Shown here in pieces: positions 8,250 to 17,945 of a stretch of DNA of 40,596 nt; positions within the stretch are counted from its first letter, which is position 1, and each line of letters opens with the position of its first letter. The stretch spans positions 1 through 40,596 of the forward strand of contig MELC01000016.1 of assembly GCA_001767455.1 (NCBI GenBank), in the 5' to 3' direction. The position numbers and the translations under genes are program-made. The notes beneath the pieces are model-generated. The model saw only the letters and a program-made list of their open reading frames with translations, did no database searches and was not told the origin of the DNA. Source of the stretch: Acidobacteria bacterium RIFCSPLOWO2_12_FULL_66_21. Its GTDB lineage: Bacteria; Acidobacteriota; Vicinamibacteria; Vicinamibacterales; 2-12-FULL-66-21.

Positions 8250-8804
8250 ATGACCAAATCCGAGTACATTCTTTTCAGCGGCGGCGCGCCGGGAGCGGAA
8301 GCGGAATTCGGCGCGTGCGCGGAACGCCACGGCATCGAGGAGGTCAATTTCACGTTCGATGGCCACCCCATCGCGAGGCGCCGCGGCATCCGCATGCTCA
8401 ACCACGAGGAGCTGCAGGCGGGCGACGTCAGCCTTGAATACGTGTCGCGCCTGATGCACCGCCGCTACACGGACAGCCCGATGCTCCGCCGCGTGCTGCA
8501 GTCGCTCTGGTACCAGGTCAACAGCGGCCAGGAAATCTACGTGATCGGCGTCATCCAGGAGGACGCGACCGTCCGCGGCGGAACCGGCTGGGGCGCGGAG
8601 TTCGCCAAGCTCTGTAACAAGCCGCTGTTCGTCTTCGACCAGGAGAAGGACGCGTGGTTCCAGTGGACGGGCGTCGAGTGGAAGCCGCGCGGCACGGAGA
8701 CGCCGGTCATCACGCATCCGCACTTCACCGGCACCGGCACGCGATCGATGCACGACAACGGCAGGCGCGCGATCGAAGAGCTGTTCACGAAGTCATTCGA
8801 ATAG
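8250..8804 (+). CDS. SLOG/Rossmann-like protein of unknown function
   Basis: Protein of 184 residues with an opening strand and nucleotide-binding-type loop (YILFSGGAPGAEAEFG) resembling the GGxxGAD loop of SLOG and molybdenum-carrier-like proteins. A second glycine-rich segment follows (VRGGTGWGAEFAKLCNKPLFVFDQ) and then the aromatic EKDAWFQWTGVEW. Proteins of this fold bind nucleotides or their derivatives, but I do not recognise the exact family. It starts 36 bp after the phosphoesterase gene on the same strand and may be co-transcribed with it. The assignment rests on loop pattern and predicted alternation of strands and helices only. Confidence 0.65.
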   Translation: MTKSEYILFSGGAPGAEAEFGACAERHGIEEVNFTFDGHPIARRRGIRMLNHEELQAGDVSLEYVSRLMHRRYTDSPMLRRVLQSLWYQVNSGQEIYVIGVIQEDATVRGGTGWGAEFAKLCNKPLFVFDQEKDAWFQWTGVEWKPRGTETPVITHPHFTGTGTRSMHDNGRRAIEELFTKSFE

Positions 8805-8823
8805 CGCGACCTGAAGGCCGGGC

Positions 8824-10809
<1,986 letters not shown>

Positions 10810-10824
10810 TGTTATGAATTAGAT

Positions 10825-10897
10825 CGTTGCTCGTTGCCCGTTGTCCGTTGCTCGCCACGATAAGATCTTACGAGCCACGAGCCACGAGCCACGACAC
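10825..10897. repeat. Heptamer arrays CGTTGCY and ACGAGCC
   Basis: CGTTGCT, CGTTGCC, CGTTGTC and CGTTGCT at 10825-10852, then three ACGAGCC and one ACGACAC at 10870-10897. They occupy most of the gap between the divergent uup and DUF4920 genes, so both promoters must lie in or beside them. Confidence 0.8.
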
Positions 10898-10927
10898 TGA
10901 TATGATTCAAGAATACAGGAGGTTTCG

Positions 10928-11356
10928 ATGACGTCATTATTCGCGGCGGTGCTGCTGGCCCTCGCAGTGCCGGGCTCCGCTCAGGAGACGAAGCTCGGCA
11001 CGGACCTGACAATAAAGGACGCGACACCGATTGCCGCGCTGGTCCAGCGCCCGAAGGAATTCGTCGGCAAGACGATCCGCATCGATGGCATCGCCACCGC
11101 CGTCTGCGAGGAGATGGGCTGCTGGATGGCCGTCGCGGCGGAAGACGACCCGAAAGGCCCCAGCGTGCGCCTCAAGGTCGAAGATGGCGTGATTGTCTTC
11201 CCCGTCAGCGCGAAGGGGAAGAAAGTCTCGGCACAGGGGACGTTCGAGGCTGTCGCCTCGCCCGATGCGAAGGAAGCGGCCGGGGAGCACGCCAAACAGG
11301 ATCCAAAGGCATCCGCCGCGTATCAGATCAAAGCGACCGGCGCGGTCATCCGCTGA
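10928..11356 (+). CDS. Exported DUF4920 protein
   Basis: Exported protein of 142 residues. A signal peptide (MTSLFAAVLLALAVPGSAQ) ends near residue 19. The rest matches DUF4920 small OB-like proteins: IAALVQRPKEFVGKTIRIDGIATAVCEEMGCWM, with Cys60 and Cys65 as the conserved CxxMGC pair, followed by VRLKVEDG and a strand-rich end. The cysteine pair may bind metal or be redox active; the function is not established. A strong AGGAGG lies a few bases upstream of the ATG. It heads a same-strand run with the nucleotidyltransferase-like gene 14 bp downstream. Confidence 0.82.
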   Translation: MTSLFAAVLLALAVPGSAQETKLGTDLTIKDATPIAALVQRPKEFVGKTIRIDGIATAVCEEMGCWMAVAAEDDPKGPSVRLKVEDGVIVFPVSAKGKKVSAQGTFEAVASPDAKEAAGEHAKQDPKASAAYQIKATGAVIR

Positions 11357-11370
11357 TCGGCCCTCTTCCA

Positions 11371-12084
11371 ATGACAGCAGGTGCCTCCTCTCTCACCGCG
11401 GAAGAGCGCGCGGCCCTCGACACGCTCGCGTCGGATCTCCGGCGCGTCTTCGGCGGACGGCTGCATTCGGTTGCGGCGTACGGCCTCGACGATCGCCCGG
11501 CCGCATCGCGCGGCGTCCACTCGCTGGCGATGGTCGAGCGGCTGACGTTCGCGGATCTGGCGGCGTGCGTGCCGCTGGCGGCCGGATGGACGCGCCGCGG
11601 CCTGGCTGTTCCCTTGATTCTCGAGCGCCGCGAATTCGAGCGAACACTCGACGTGTTCCCGCTCGAGTACGGCGAGATCATCGCCCGTCACGTGATCATC
11701 GCGGGCACGGATCCTTTTGCGGGTGCGGCCGTCTCCTCCGCCGACGTCCGCCGCGCGTGTGAGCTGGCGGCCAAGAGCCACCTCATCCACCTGCGGGAGG
11801 GTTACCTCGAGAGCCGCGGCGACGCGCGCGCCGTCGCGCAGCTCATCAGCGCGTCCGCTCCGGCGTTCGGAGCGCTGCTCCGCAACATCGCCCGCCTCGA
11901 GGACCACCACGGAGACGACCTCGCCACGGCGGCGGAAACGCAAATCGGCGTTCCCGGCGCGTTGGTGCGGGAAGTGCTGGCCGCGAGCGACAGCGCAATT
12001 GCGGAACCCACGGCCCTGCTCGCGAGGTACATCGCGGCCACCGAACGCGTCTGGGAGTACGTTGACAGCTGGGGCCGCCGATGA
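11371..12084 (+). CDS. Nucleotidyltransferase-fold-like protein, catalytic motif degenerate
   Basis: Cytoplasmic, largely helical protein of 237 residues. The segment RRVFGGRLHSVAAYGLDDRP resembles the GGxLxSVxLYGSxARG entry of minimal nucleotidyltransferases. However, the catalytic Gly-Ser is Gly-Leu and no D-x-D follows, so activity is doubtful. The C-terminal half (from ~120) resembles a HEPN- or KNTase-C-like helical bundle. It lies between DUF4920 and the TPM/LemA genes on the same strand, so a shared transcript is plausible. Family assignment is by motif resemblance only. Confidence 0.6.
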   Translation: MTAGASSLTAEERAALDTLASDLRRVFGGRLHSVAAYGLDDRPAASRGVHSLAMVERLTFADLAACVPLAAGWTRRGLAVPLILERREFERTLDVFPLEYGEIIARHVIIAGTDPFAGAAVSSADVRRACELAAKSHLIHLREGYLESRGDARAVAQLISASAPAFGALLRNIARLEDHHGDDLATAAETQIGVPGALVREVLAASDSAIAEPTALLARYIAATERVWEYVDSWGRR

Positions 12085-12107
12085 TGTCCACGAAGGGGAC
12101 GAAAGTA

Positions 12108-12266
12108 ATCACCACGGAAAAACACGGCAAAACACGGAAATCTCCGTGTTCTTCTGTGTTCGTCCGTGGTTTCTGAAAACAGTGTGCGTCTGTGCCCTTC
12201 CGTGGTTTCTGAAAACAGTGCGCGTCTGTGTCCTTCCGTGGTGGATTCTTCCGTGTTTTTCCGTGG
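12108..12266. repeat. CCGTGG/CCACGG repeat cluster
   Basis: CCACGGAAAAACACGG near 12110 is matched in inverted orientation by CCGTGTTTTTCCGTGG near 12251-12266. Between them a ~36-bp block (CCGTGGTTTCTGAAAACAGTG...) occurs twice in tandem. The cluster occupies the gap before the TPM-domain gene and extends into its likely signal peptide region. Confidence 0.8.
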
Positions 12267-13024
12267 GGATCTCCGCCGCGGCGTTACAGCCGTCGCCGCC
12301 TCGGCTCACCGCACCGGTGAACGATTTCGCCGGCGTCATCGATACAGAGCATTCCGCGGAACTCGATCGCCGGATTCGTGCGTTGCAGACGGCGACGGGC
12401 GACGTGGTTGTCGTCGCCACCGTCCCCACCTTCAAGCCGTACGGCGACATCAACGAATACGCCGTCAAGATGTTCGAGAACGGCGGCCAGGGGATCGGCC
12501 AGCGCGGCAAGGACAACGGCGCGCTCATCGTCGTCGCCGTCGAGGATCATGCGATCCGGATCGAGGTCGGGTACGACCTCGAGCAGTTCATCACCGACGG
12601 GTTCGCGGGAGAGACCATCCGCACGGTCGTCACGCCGGCGTTCAGGAGCGGCGACTACGCTGAAGGGCTGCTGGCCGGCGCCACGCGGGTGATCAACCGG
12701 ATCGCGGAGTCAAGAGGGGTCACGCTCCAGGATGTGCCGGCCGAGCCTTCCCGCGCTACGCAGCCGTCCTCGTCGTTTCCCTGGGGCACGCTGATCTTCT
12801 TCATCGTCCTGATGCTCATCCTGAGCCGCCGGCGTCCACGCCGGCGGCGCGACTGGGGCGGCGGGCCGTGGAGCGGCTGGAGCAGCGGTGTCGGGCCGTT
12901 CGGGGGCGGTGGCGGCGGGTTTGGCGGCGGCTTTGGCGGATTCGGTGGCGGGGGCGGCGGCGGCGGATTCGGGGGTTTTGGCGGGGGACGCAGCGGCGGC
13001 GGAGGGGCTTCAGGAAGTTGGTAG
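12218..13024 (+). CDS. TPM-domain (YgcG-like) membrane protein
   Basis: TPM-domain protein, usually exported and membrane-anchored and commonly paired with LemA; its role is unclear. The domain is clear from LTAPVNDFAGVIDTEHSAELDRR through TGDVVVVATVP, RGKDNGALIVVAVEDHAIRIEVGYDLE and FRSGDYAEGLLAGATRVI. One transmembrane helix follows (WGTLIFFIVLMLILS), then an Arg-rich stretch and a long Gly/Phe-rich tail ending SGGGGASGSW. The start is uncertain: the frame is open far upstream but contains only repeat-derived sequence. GTG 12218 would give a hydrophobic leader (VCVLPWWILPCFSVGISAAA) partly encoded by the CCGTGG repeats. About 268 residues from that start. lemA follows on the same strand. 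Confidence 0.85.
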   Translation: MRVCVLPWWILPCFSVGISAAALQPSPPRLTAPVNDFAGVIDTEHSAELDRRIRALQTATGDVVVVATVPTFKPYGDINEYAVKMFENGGQGIGQRGKDNGALIVVAVEDHAIRIEVGYDLEQFITDGFAGETIRTVVTPAFRSGDYAEGLLAGATRVINRIAESRGVTLQDVPAEPSRATQPSSSFPWGTLIFFIVLMLILSRRRPRRRRDWGGGPWSGWSSGVGPFGGGGGGFGGGFGGFGGGGGGGGFGGFGGGRSGGGGASGSW

Positions 13025-13034
13025 TACCATTGCC

Positions 13035-13121
13035 GATTGACGGATTGGCGATTGACGAGTGGCGATCGACGGATTGGCGATTGACGAGTGGGAATCGACG
13101 GATTGGCGATTGACGAGTGGG
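13035..13121. repeat. 29-bp repeats built of heptamers (GATTGGC GATTGAC GAGTGGS RATCGAC G)
   Basis: Two full 29-bp units and a third partial one (13043-13071, 13072-13100, 13101-13121), each made of four heptamers plus one base, preceded by a partial unit. They fill the gap between the TPM gene and lemA up to the likely ribosome-binding site of lemA. Confidence 0.8.
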
Positions 13122-13138
13122 AGGCCTATGAGTGGCCT

Positions 13139-13717
13139 ATGAGCAGCATTCGGGTTCAAACGGCGCTGGTAATCAAGTCGGTGGCCCTGGTAGCAGTCGC
13201 TCTCACCTTGTCCGGATGTTCGTACAACAAGTTCACCACCGAGGAAGAGGCCATCAAGGCGCAGTGGGCGCAGGTCCAGAACCAGTTGCAGCGCCGGAAC
13301 GATCTCATCCCCAACCTGGTGGAGTCGGTGAAGGGCTACGCCGCGCACGAATCGGGCGTGTTCAAGGACATCGCCGACGCGCGGTCGCGGCTGCTCGCGG
13401 CCAAGTCGCCCGAGGAGACCATCCAGGCAGCCAACCAGCAGACCTCCGCCCTCGGACGCCTGCTTGCGATCGCCGAGAACTACCCGCAGCTCAAGGCCAA
13501 CGAACAATTCAATCGATTGATGGACGAGCTTTCGGGCACGGAAAACCGCCTGGCAACCGAGCGCATGCGCTACAACGAGAAGGTCCAGGCATATAACACG
13601 CACCGCCGCAAGTTTCCCTCGAACGTCACCGCGAAGATGTTCGGCTTCGAGCAATACCCCTACTGGGAGGTTCCACCCGAAGCCCGCACCGTTCCAAAGG
13701 TCGATTTTTCGAAGTAA
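13139..13717 (+). CDS. lemA: LemA-family lipoprotein
   Basis: LemA protein of 192 residues, an extracytoplasmic helical-bundle protein of unknown function. It opens with a lipoprotein-type signal (ALVAVALTLSGC, lipid Cys27). The core is typical: SYNKFTTEEEAIKAQWAQVQNQLQRRNDLIPNLVESVKGYA, later ENYPQLKANEQFNRLMDELSGTENRLATERMRYNEKVQAYN, and the ending FPSNVTAKMFGF. ATG 13139 is chosen because GGAGG lies upstream and the signal peptide starts there; an in-frame start at 13088 would translate the 29-bp repeats. It follows the TPM gene on the same strand, the pairing seen in many genomes. Confidence 0.92.
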   Translation: MSSIRVQTALVIKSVALVAVALTLSGCSYNKFTTEEEAIKAQWAQVQNQLQRRNDLIPNLVESVKGYAAHESGVFKDIADARSRLLAAKSPEETIQAANQQTSALGRLLAIAENYPQLKANEQFNRLMDELSGTENRLATERMRYNEKVQAYNTHRRKFPSNVTAKMFGFEQYPYWEVPPEARTVPKVDFSK

Positions 13718-13894
13718 GCGTTTACCGGCGCTCCGTCGTAAACGCCCGCCGAAGCTCCATTCCTCATCCTTCTCGGACGCTAGGCGCGCACGGCGCGCCT
13801 GACCCCGGGGCCCCCGACGCGCGTCCCTCAGCGCGTTGGGGTGGGACGGAGCGGCGCGGGGCGCAGGGGTCCCCGCTAGCGACCGAGCCGGGGT

Positions 13895-13911
13895 CCGGGG
13901 CGGAGCCCCGG
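13895..13911. repeat. Stable GC hairpin upstream of the first propeller gene
   Basis: CCGGGGC and GCCCCGG pair perfectly across a GGA loop, ten bases upstream of the GGAGAG ribosome-binding sequence. The preceding ~110 bp (from 13780) is very GC-rich with further GGGGTC/GACCCC complementarity. It could be a lemA terminator or a repeat; there is no T-run. Confidence 0.55.
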
Positions 13912-13930
13912 TCAAGTAAAGGAGAGTCCG

Positions 13931-16900
13931 GTGAACAGATATCTACGTGTACGCCTGCTGGCGTGGGCAGGGATCGGCCTGTGCGCCCTGGCCGGACGCG
14001 CGATCCTGGCGCAGGGCCAGGCGCCGGCGGCGCCGCTCCCGCCGCCAGTCAATCAGACGGATGACCCGATCCTGAAGCCGTTCGTATGGCGCTCGATCGG
14101 TCCCGCGAACATGGGCGGGCGCATCGACGACATCGCGGTCGTCGAAAACAACCCCGCCGTCATTTACATCGGGTTCGCGACCGGCGGCATCTGGAAATCG
14201 GTCAACAACGGCACGACCTGGACGCCGATCTTCGATACCCACCCGGTGTCGTCGATTGGCGACATCGCGATCGCCCAGTCGAATCCCGACGTCATCTACG
14301 TCGGCACGGGCGAGCCGAACAACCGGCAGAGCTCGTCGTTCGGCGCGGGCGTCTACAAGTCGACCGATGCCGGCAAGACGTTCACGTACGTCGGCCTGAA
14401 GGAGACGCAGAGCATCGGCCGCATCGTGGTGCACCCGAAGGACCCGAACATCGCCTACGTGGCGGCGGTCGGGCACCTGTTCGGACCGAACGCGGAGCGC
14501 GGCCTCTACAAGACGACCGACGGGGGCAAGACCTGGACGAACACGAAAGCCATCGACAACGACACCGGCTTCACCGATGTCGTCATGGATCCGAACAATC
14601 CCAACACGCTCATCGCCGCGTCGTACCAGCGGCGCCGCATGCCGTGGGGCTTCAACGGCGGAGGTCCGGGCAGCGGGCTCTGGAAGACGACCGACGCCGG
14701 GAAGACCTGGACGCGTCTGACGGGCAACGGTCTGCCCGACAATCCGATCATCGGCCGCATCGGCATCGACATGGCGCGCTCGAAGCCGGGCGTCATCTAC
14801 GCATCGATTGAAGTCGGACCGAGCGGCGGCACCGGCGCCGGCGTGAACGCGGACGGCACGCTCGTCCCGCCGGGACCGCGCGGTGGAGGCGGGGGCGGCG
14901 GCGGCCGCGGCAATCAGCCTCCTCCTCCTCCGGATCCGAAGAAGAGCGGGATCTGGAGATCTGACGACAGCGGCAAGACGTGGAAGTTCCTGTCGAACTC
15001 GGGGGACCGCTGGATGTACTACAGCCAGATACGCGTGGACCCGACCAACTCGGAGATCGCGTATCAGGGCGGCGCGCCGTTCTTCAAGACGGTTGACGGC
15101 GGCAAGACGTGGCGCCAGGTGCCGGGGCTGGCGCACAGCGATCACCATGCCATCTGGATCGACCCGAAGAACGGCAATCACCTGATGGTCGGCAACGACG
15201 GCGGCCTCGACGTCAGCTACGACCAGACGGCCACGTGGGAGTTCGTCAACACGGTGGCGGCCGGGCAGTTCTATGCGGTCAGCGCGGACATGCGCAAGCC
15301 GTACTACGTGTGCGGCGGGCTGCAGGACAACGGGAGCTGGTGCGGCCCGAGCGCCACGCGCAGCGGAAACGGCATCCTCAACTCCGACTGGTTCCGCGTG
15401 GGCGGCGGCGACGGCTTCTACACGCAGAACGATCCGACCGACTGGACCATCCTCTACGCCGAATCGCAGGACGGCGCGACCAACCGCATCGAGATGAAGT
15501 CGGCGCGCACCGTGAGCATCCGGCCGGCCGGCCCGCGACCGCCGCAGGCGGCTGGCGGTGGACGTGGCGGCGCGGCCGCGGCGCCGGTCGGTGCGGCGAA
15601 TCCCGACGCGGCGGCGATCCAGGCGCTTGCCGCGCAGTTCGGATTCGGCGGTGGCAACCCGAACGGCAACGTCGTGCCGACGCCCCCGGCAGGCACGAAC
15701 TTCCGCTTCTACTGGAACACGCCCTTCATGCTCTCGCCGCACAATCCGCGGACGGTGTATCTCGGCGGCGATCGCCTGTTCCGATCGTACGACCGCGGCG
15801 ACACGTGGATGGCGTCGCCCGACCTGACGAAGAACGTCGGCAGGAACGACCGGCCGATCATGGGCGTGGACGGCAAGGCGCCGATGGCGTCGAAGCACGA
15901 CGGCGCCGCGTCGTACAGCAACATCGTCACGGTCTCGGAGTCGGCGTTCGTTCCCGGCATCATCTGGGTGGGCACGAACGACGGCAACCTGCAGGTCAGC
16001 CGCGACAGCGGCAACACCTGGAAGAACGTCGTCGACAAGGTGCCGGGCGTGCCGAAGGAGACGCACGTGTCGCGGGTCGAGGCGTCGCACTTCGACGCGG
16101 GCACCGCGTACGCGACGTTCGACGGCCATCGAACCGACGACCACAAGCCGTACGTGTTCAAGACGACCGACTTCGGCGAGGCCTGGACCTCGCTGTCCAG
16201 TAACCTCCCGGAAGGCAATGTCAACGTGATCCGCGAGGATCCGAAGAACCGCAACCTGCTCTATCTCGGCACCGAGTACGCCTTCTACGTGTCGCTCAAC
16301 GGCGGCAAGGAGTGGAAGCGGTTCATGAACGGTCTGCCGACCGTCCGCATCGACGACATCCTCGTCCACCCGCGCGACAACGATCTGATCCTCGGCACGC
16401 ACGGGCGCAGCATCTACATCCTGGACGACATCTCGGCGCTCCAGCAGATGACCGACGATGCGGTGAAGGGTGATTCGTATGTGTTCGACATCCGGCCGGC
16501 GGTCGCGTGGCTGAACGACATCCAGCGGGCGATTACGGTTGGCGGCGCGAAACACTTCCGCGCGCAGAACCAGGCGCGCGGCGCGGCGATCAGCTACTGG
16601 CTGAAGAGCGCACCGGCGGGCGACGTGCGGATCTCGATCAGCGACTACACGGGCCGGGAAATCCGGTCGATCGCCGGCACGAAGAACGCGGGCTTGAACC
16701 GCGTGCAGTGGGACCTGTCGCCGACGCTCGGCGCGGCGGGCCGCGGACGCGGCGGCCAGGGCGGGGTCCAGATCGAGGGGGCGACGGTGATCACTGGCGG
16801 CTTGCCGGCCGCCGCGGGTGCGCAACCTCCCGCGGGTGCGCAGCCGCCAGCCGGCGCGCAGCAGGCAGGACGCGGCGGCGGCCGCGGGGAGGGCCAGGCA

Positions 16901-17080
16901 GCCGGAGCTGCCGCGCCGGCCGCCCAGGCTCAGCGCGGCGGCGGCGGTGGCGGGGGTGGACGCGGCGGCTTCGCTCCCGCGGTACCCGCCGGCAGCTACA
17001 TCGTCAAGGTGATGGTCGGCGACACGGTCATTGGGACGAAGACGGTGACTGTCGAGGCTGACAGTACTTTCATGCAGTAA
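13931..17080 (+). CDS. Secreted Asp-box/VPS10-like beta-propeller protein (paralog 1)
   Basis: Exported protein of 1,049 residues starting at GTG with GGAGAG upstream. A signal peptide (ends near ILAQ, residue 28) leads into a propeller region with about nine Asp-box (S/T-x-D-x-G-x-T-W) repeats, for example TTDGGKTWTNT, TTDAGKTWTRL, SDDSGKTWKFL, TVDGGKTWRQV and SRDSGNTWKNV. This is the sortilin/VPS10, BNR type often labelled glycosyl hydrolase without proof of activity. Low-complexity Gly/Pro/Ala segments interrupt the propeller (around residues 315-335 and 540-560). A long Gly/Ala/Gln/Pro-rich stretch precedes a final strand-rich module (AGSYIVKVMVGDTVIGTKTVTVEAD). Paralogous to the gene at 32.4 kb. 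Probably periplasmic or outer-surface; substrate unknown. Confidence 0.88.
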   Translation: MNRYLRVRLLAWAGIGLCALAGRAILAQGQAPAAPLPPPVNQTDDPILKPFVWRSIGPANMGGRIDDIAVVENNPAVIYIGFATGGIWKSVNNGTTWTPIFDTHPVSSIGDIAIAQSNPDVIYVGTGEPNNRQSSSFGAGVYKSTDAGKTFTYVGLKETQSIGRIVVHPKDPNIAYVAAVGHLFGPNAERGLYKTTDGGKTWTNTKAIDNDTGFTDVVMDPNNPNTLIAASYQRRRMPWGFNGGGPGSGLWKTTDAGKTWTRLTGNGLPDNPIIGRIGIDMARSKPGVIYASIEVGPSGGTGAGVNADGTLVPPGPRGGGGGGGGRGNQPPPPPDPKKSGIWRSDDSGKTWKFLSNSGDRWMYYSQIRVDPTNSEIAYQGGAPFFKTVDGGKTWRQVPGLAHSDHHAIWIDPKNGNHLMVGNDGGLDVSYDQTATWEFVNTVAAGQFYAVSADMRKPYYVCGGLQDNGSWCGPSATRSGNGILNSDWFRVGGGDGFYTQNDPTDWTILYAESQDGATNRIEMKSARTVSIRPAGPRPPQAAGGGRGGAAAAPVGAANPDAAAIQALAAQFGFGGGNPNGNVVPTPPAGTNFRFYWNTPFMLSPHNPRTVYLGGDRLFRSYDRGDTWMASPDLTKNVGRNDRPIMGVDGKAPMASKHDGAASYSNIVTVSESAFVPGIIWVGTNDGNLQVSRDSGNTWKNVVDKVPGVPKETHVSRVEASHFDAGTAYATFDGHRTDDHKPYVFKTTDFGEAWTSLSSNLPEGNVNVIREDPKNRNLLYLGTEYAFYVSLNGGKEWKRFMNGLPTVRIDDILVHPRDNDLILGTHGRSIYILDDISALQQMTDDAVKGDSYVFDIRPAVAWLNDIQRAITVGGAKHFRAQNQARGAAISYWLKSAPAGDVRISISDYTGREIRSIAGTKNAGLNRVQWDLSPTLGAAGRGRGGQGGVQIEGATVITGGLPAAAGAQPPAGAQPPAGAQQAGRGGGRGEGQAAGAAAPAAQAQRGGGGGGGGRGGFAPAVPAGSYIVKVMVGDTVIGTKTVTVEADSTFMQ

Positions 17081-17083
17081 AAA

Positions 17084-17288
17084 GCAGGCAGCAGGCAGCG
17101 GGCAGTGAGTCGAGCTGTCGAACGTAGCAGGCGGCAGGCAGCAGGCAGTGGATCACGCCGTCGAACGTCGCGGGCAGCTGGCAGCAGGCGGCGGGCAGTG
17201 AGTCGAGCTGTCAGGCTGTTTCAGCGTGACAGTGTGATTCACTGCCTGCTGCCGGCTGCATGCTGCCTGCTACTCTGCCAGCTGCCAG
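17084..17288. repeat. GCAGGCA heptamer arrays in both orientations
   Basis: GCAGGCA/GCGGGCA heptamers recur at 17084-17104, about 17126-17146 and about 17175-17200, separated by GAGTCGAGCTGTCGAACG-type spacers. From about 17240 the complementary form appears (CTGCCTG, CTGCCGG, CTGCATG, CTGCCTG, GCCAGCT). The two halves could fold back on each other between these convergent genes. The array runs up to the stop codon at 17289-17291. Confidence 0.8.
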
Positions 17289-17876
17289 CTACTTCAACAC
17301 GTTCAACGTCACGTCCAGCTTCAACACCTCGCCGGTGATCGGATCGGTCGCCGACAGATACTGGCCGCTCTGGCCGTCGCGCAGCAGCACGTAGAAGTTG
17401 GACGTGAAGTTGCGGAAGGCCGGGACTGCCACGTTCGTGGACCCTGTCGCTGGCCGTTCGTTGCGACCCGGAAAGTACACCGATGTATCGGTGACGGTCA
17501 GGCTGACTCGGTAGCCGGCCTCCGGCGTAGTCGAGGCTCTGCAGTCGATATTCGTGCCGACGTCCTGGTAGTTGTAGCTGGTGGTCGGAGCGCCACCCGA
17601 GGTAAACACCGTGCTCGTGACCGGGATCTTGTTTCCCATCCTTACATTGGTTCCCCGGTTGTCCGGGTCGTTGGCGATCACCCAGAGCGCGTACGGCACG
17701 CTGCTGATCTTCTTCTCGCCCTGATACCGCGACAGCACGAGCTGGACCTTCAGCGGCACCATGGCCGGCTTGGGGGGAGCTTCCTTTGCCGGAGCCGGCT
17801 TGGCCTCCTGCGCGCCGAGCGCGACGGCCGCGGCAAGAACGAACGCTGCAGTCAACATGCGAGTAATCCTGGTCAC
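17289..17876 (-). CDS. Exported protein of unknown function
   Basis: Exported protein of 195 residues with a signal peptide ending near residue 22 (AAAVALGAQ) and a short Pro/Lys/Ala linker. A strand-rich body follows (VPLKVQLVLSRYQGEKKISSVPYALWV ... GYRVSLTVTDTSVYFPG ... SNFYVLLRDGQSGQYL) and the end is DVTLNVLK. No family was recognised, though the layout looks like a small beta-sandwich. The GTG start at 17876 has AAGGAGCC just upstream; an ATG six codons in is the alternative. It is the last gene of a minus-strand run with the anti-sigma and sigma factor genes. Its stop codon abuts a heptamer array. Confidence 0.75.
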   Translation of the reverse strand: MTRITRMLTAAFVLAAAVALGAQEAKPAPAKEAPPKPAMVPLKVQLVLSRYQGEKKISSVPYALWVIANDPDNRGTNVRMGNKIPVTSTVFTSGGAPTTSYNYQDVGTNIDCRASTTPEAGYRVSLTVTDTSVYFPGRNERPATGSTNVAVPAFRNFTSNFYVLLRDGQSGQYLSATDPITGEVLKLDVTLNVLK

Positions 17877-17893
17877 ACCTGGCTCCTTTTTTT

Positions 17894-17945
17894 GCTCTCA
17901 GCTCTCAGCTGGAAGCTGGAAGCTGGAAGCTGGCAACTGGAAGCT
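17894..17945. repeat. GCTGGAA heptamer array covering the end of the anti-sigma gene
   Basis: GCTCTCA x2, GCTGGAA x3, GCTGGCA, ACTGGAA. The array includes the TGA of the anti-sigma gene (17898-17900) and encodes its last ~15 residues as a 7-residue repeat (SFQLPAS, SFQLPAE). It is the complement of the motif at 2623-2678. Confidence 0.85.

Noticed and set aside
13943-16825. 960-codon open frame on the minus strand, opposite the first propeller gene
   Set aside because: Arg/Ala/Val-rich shadow of a GC-rich gene; no domain, signal peptide or ribosome-binding site, and the plus-strand protein is clearly real.
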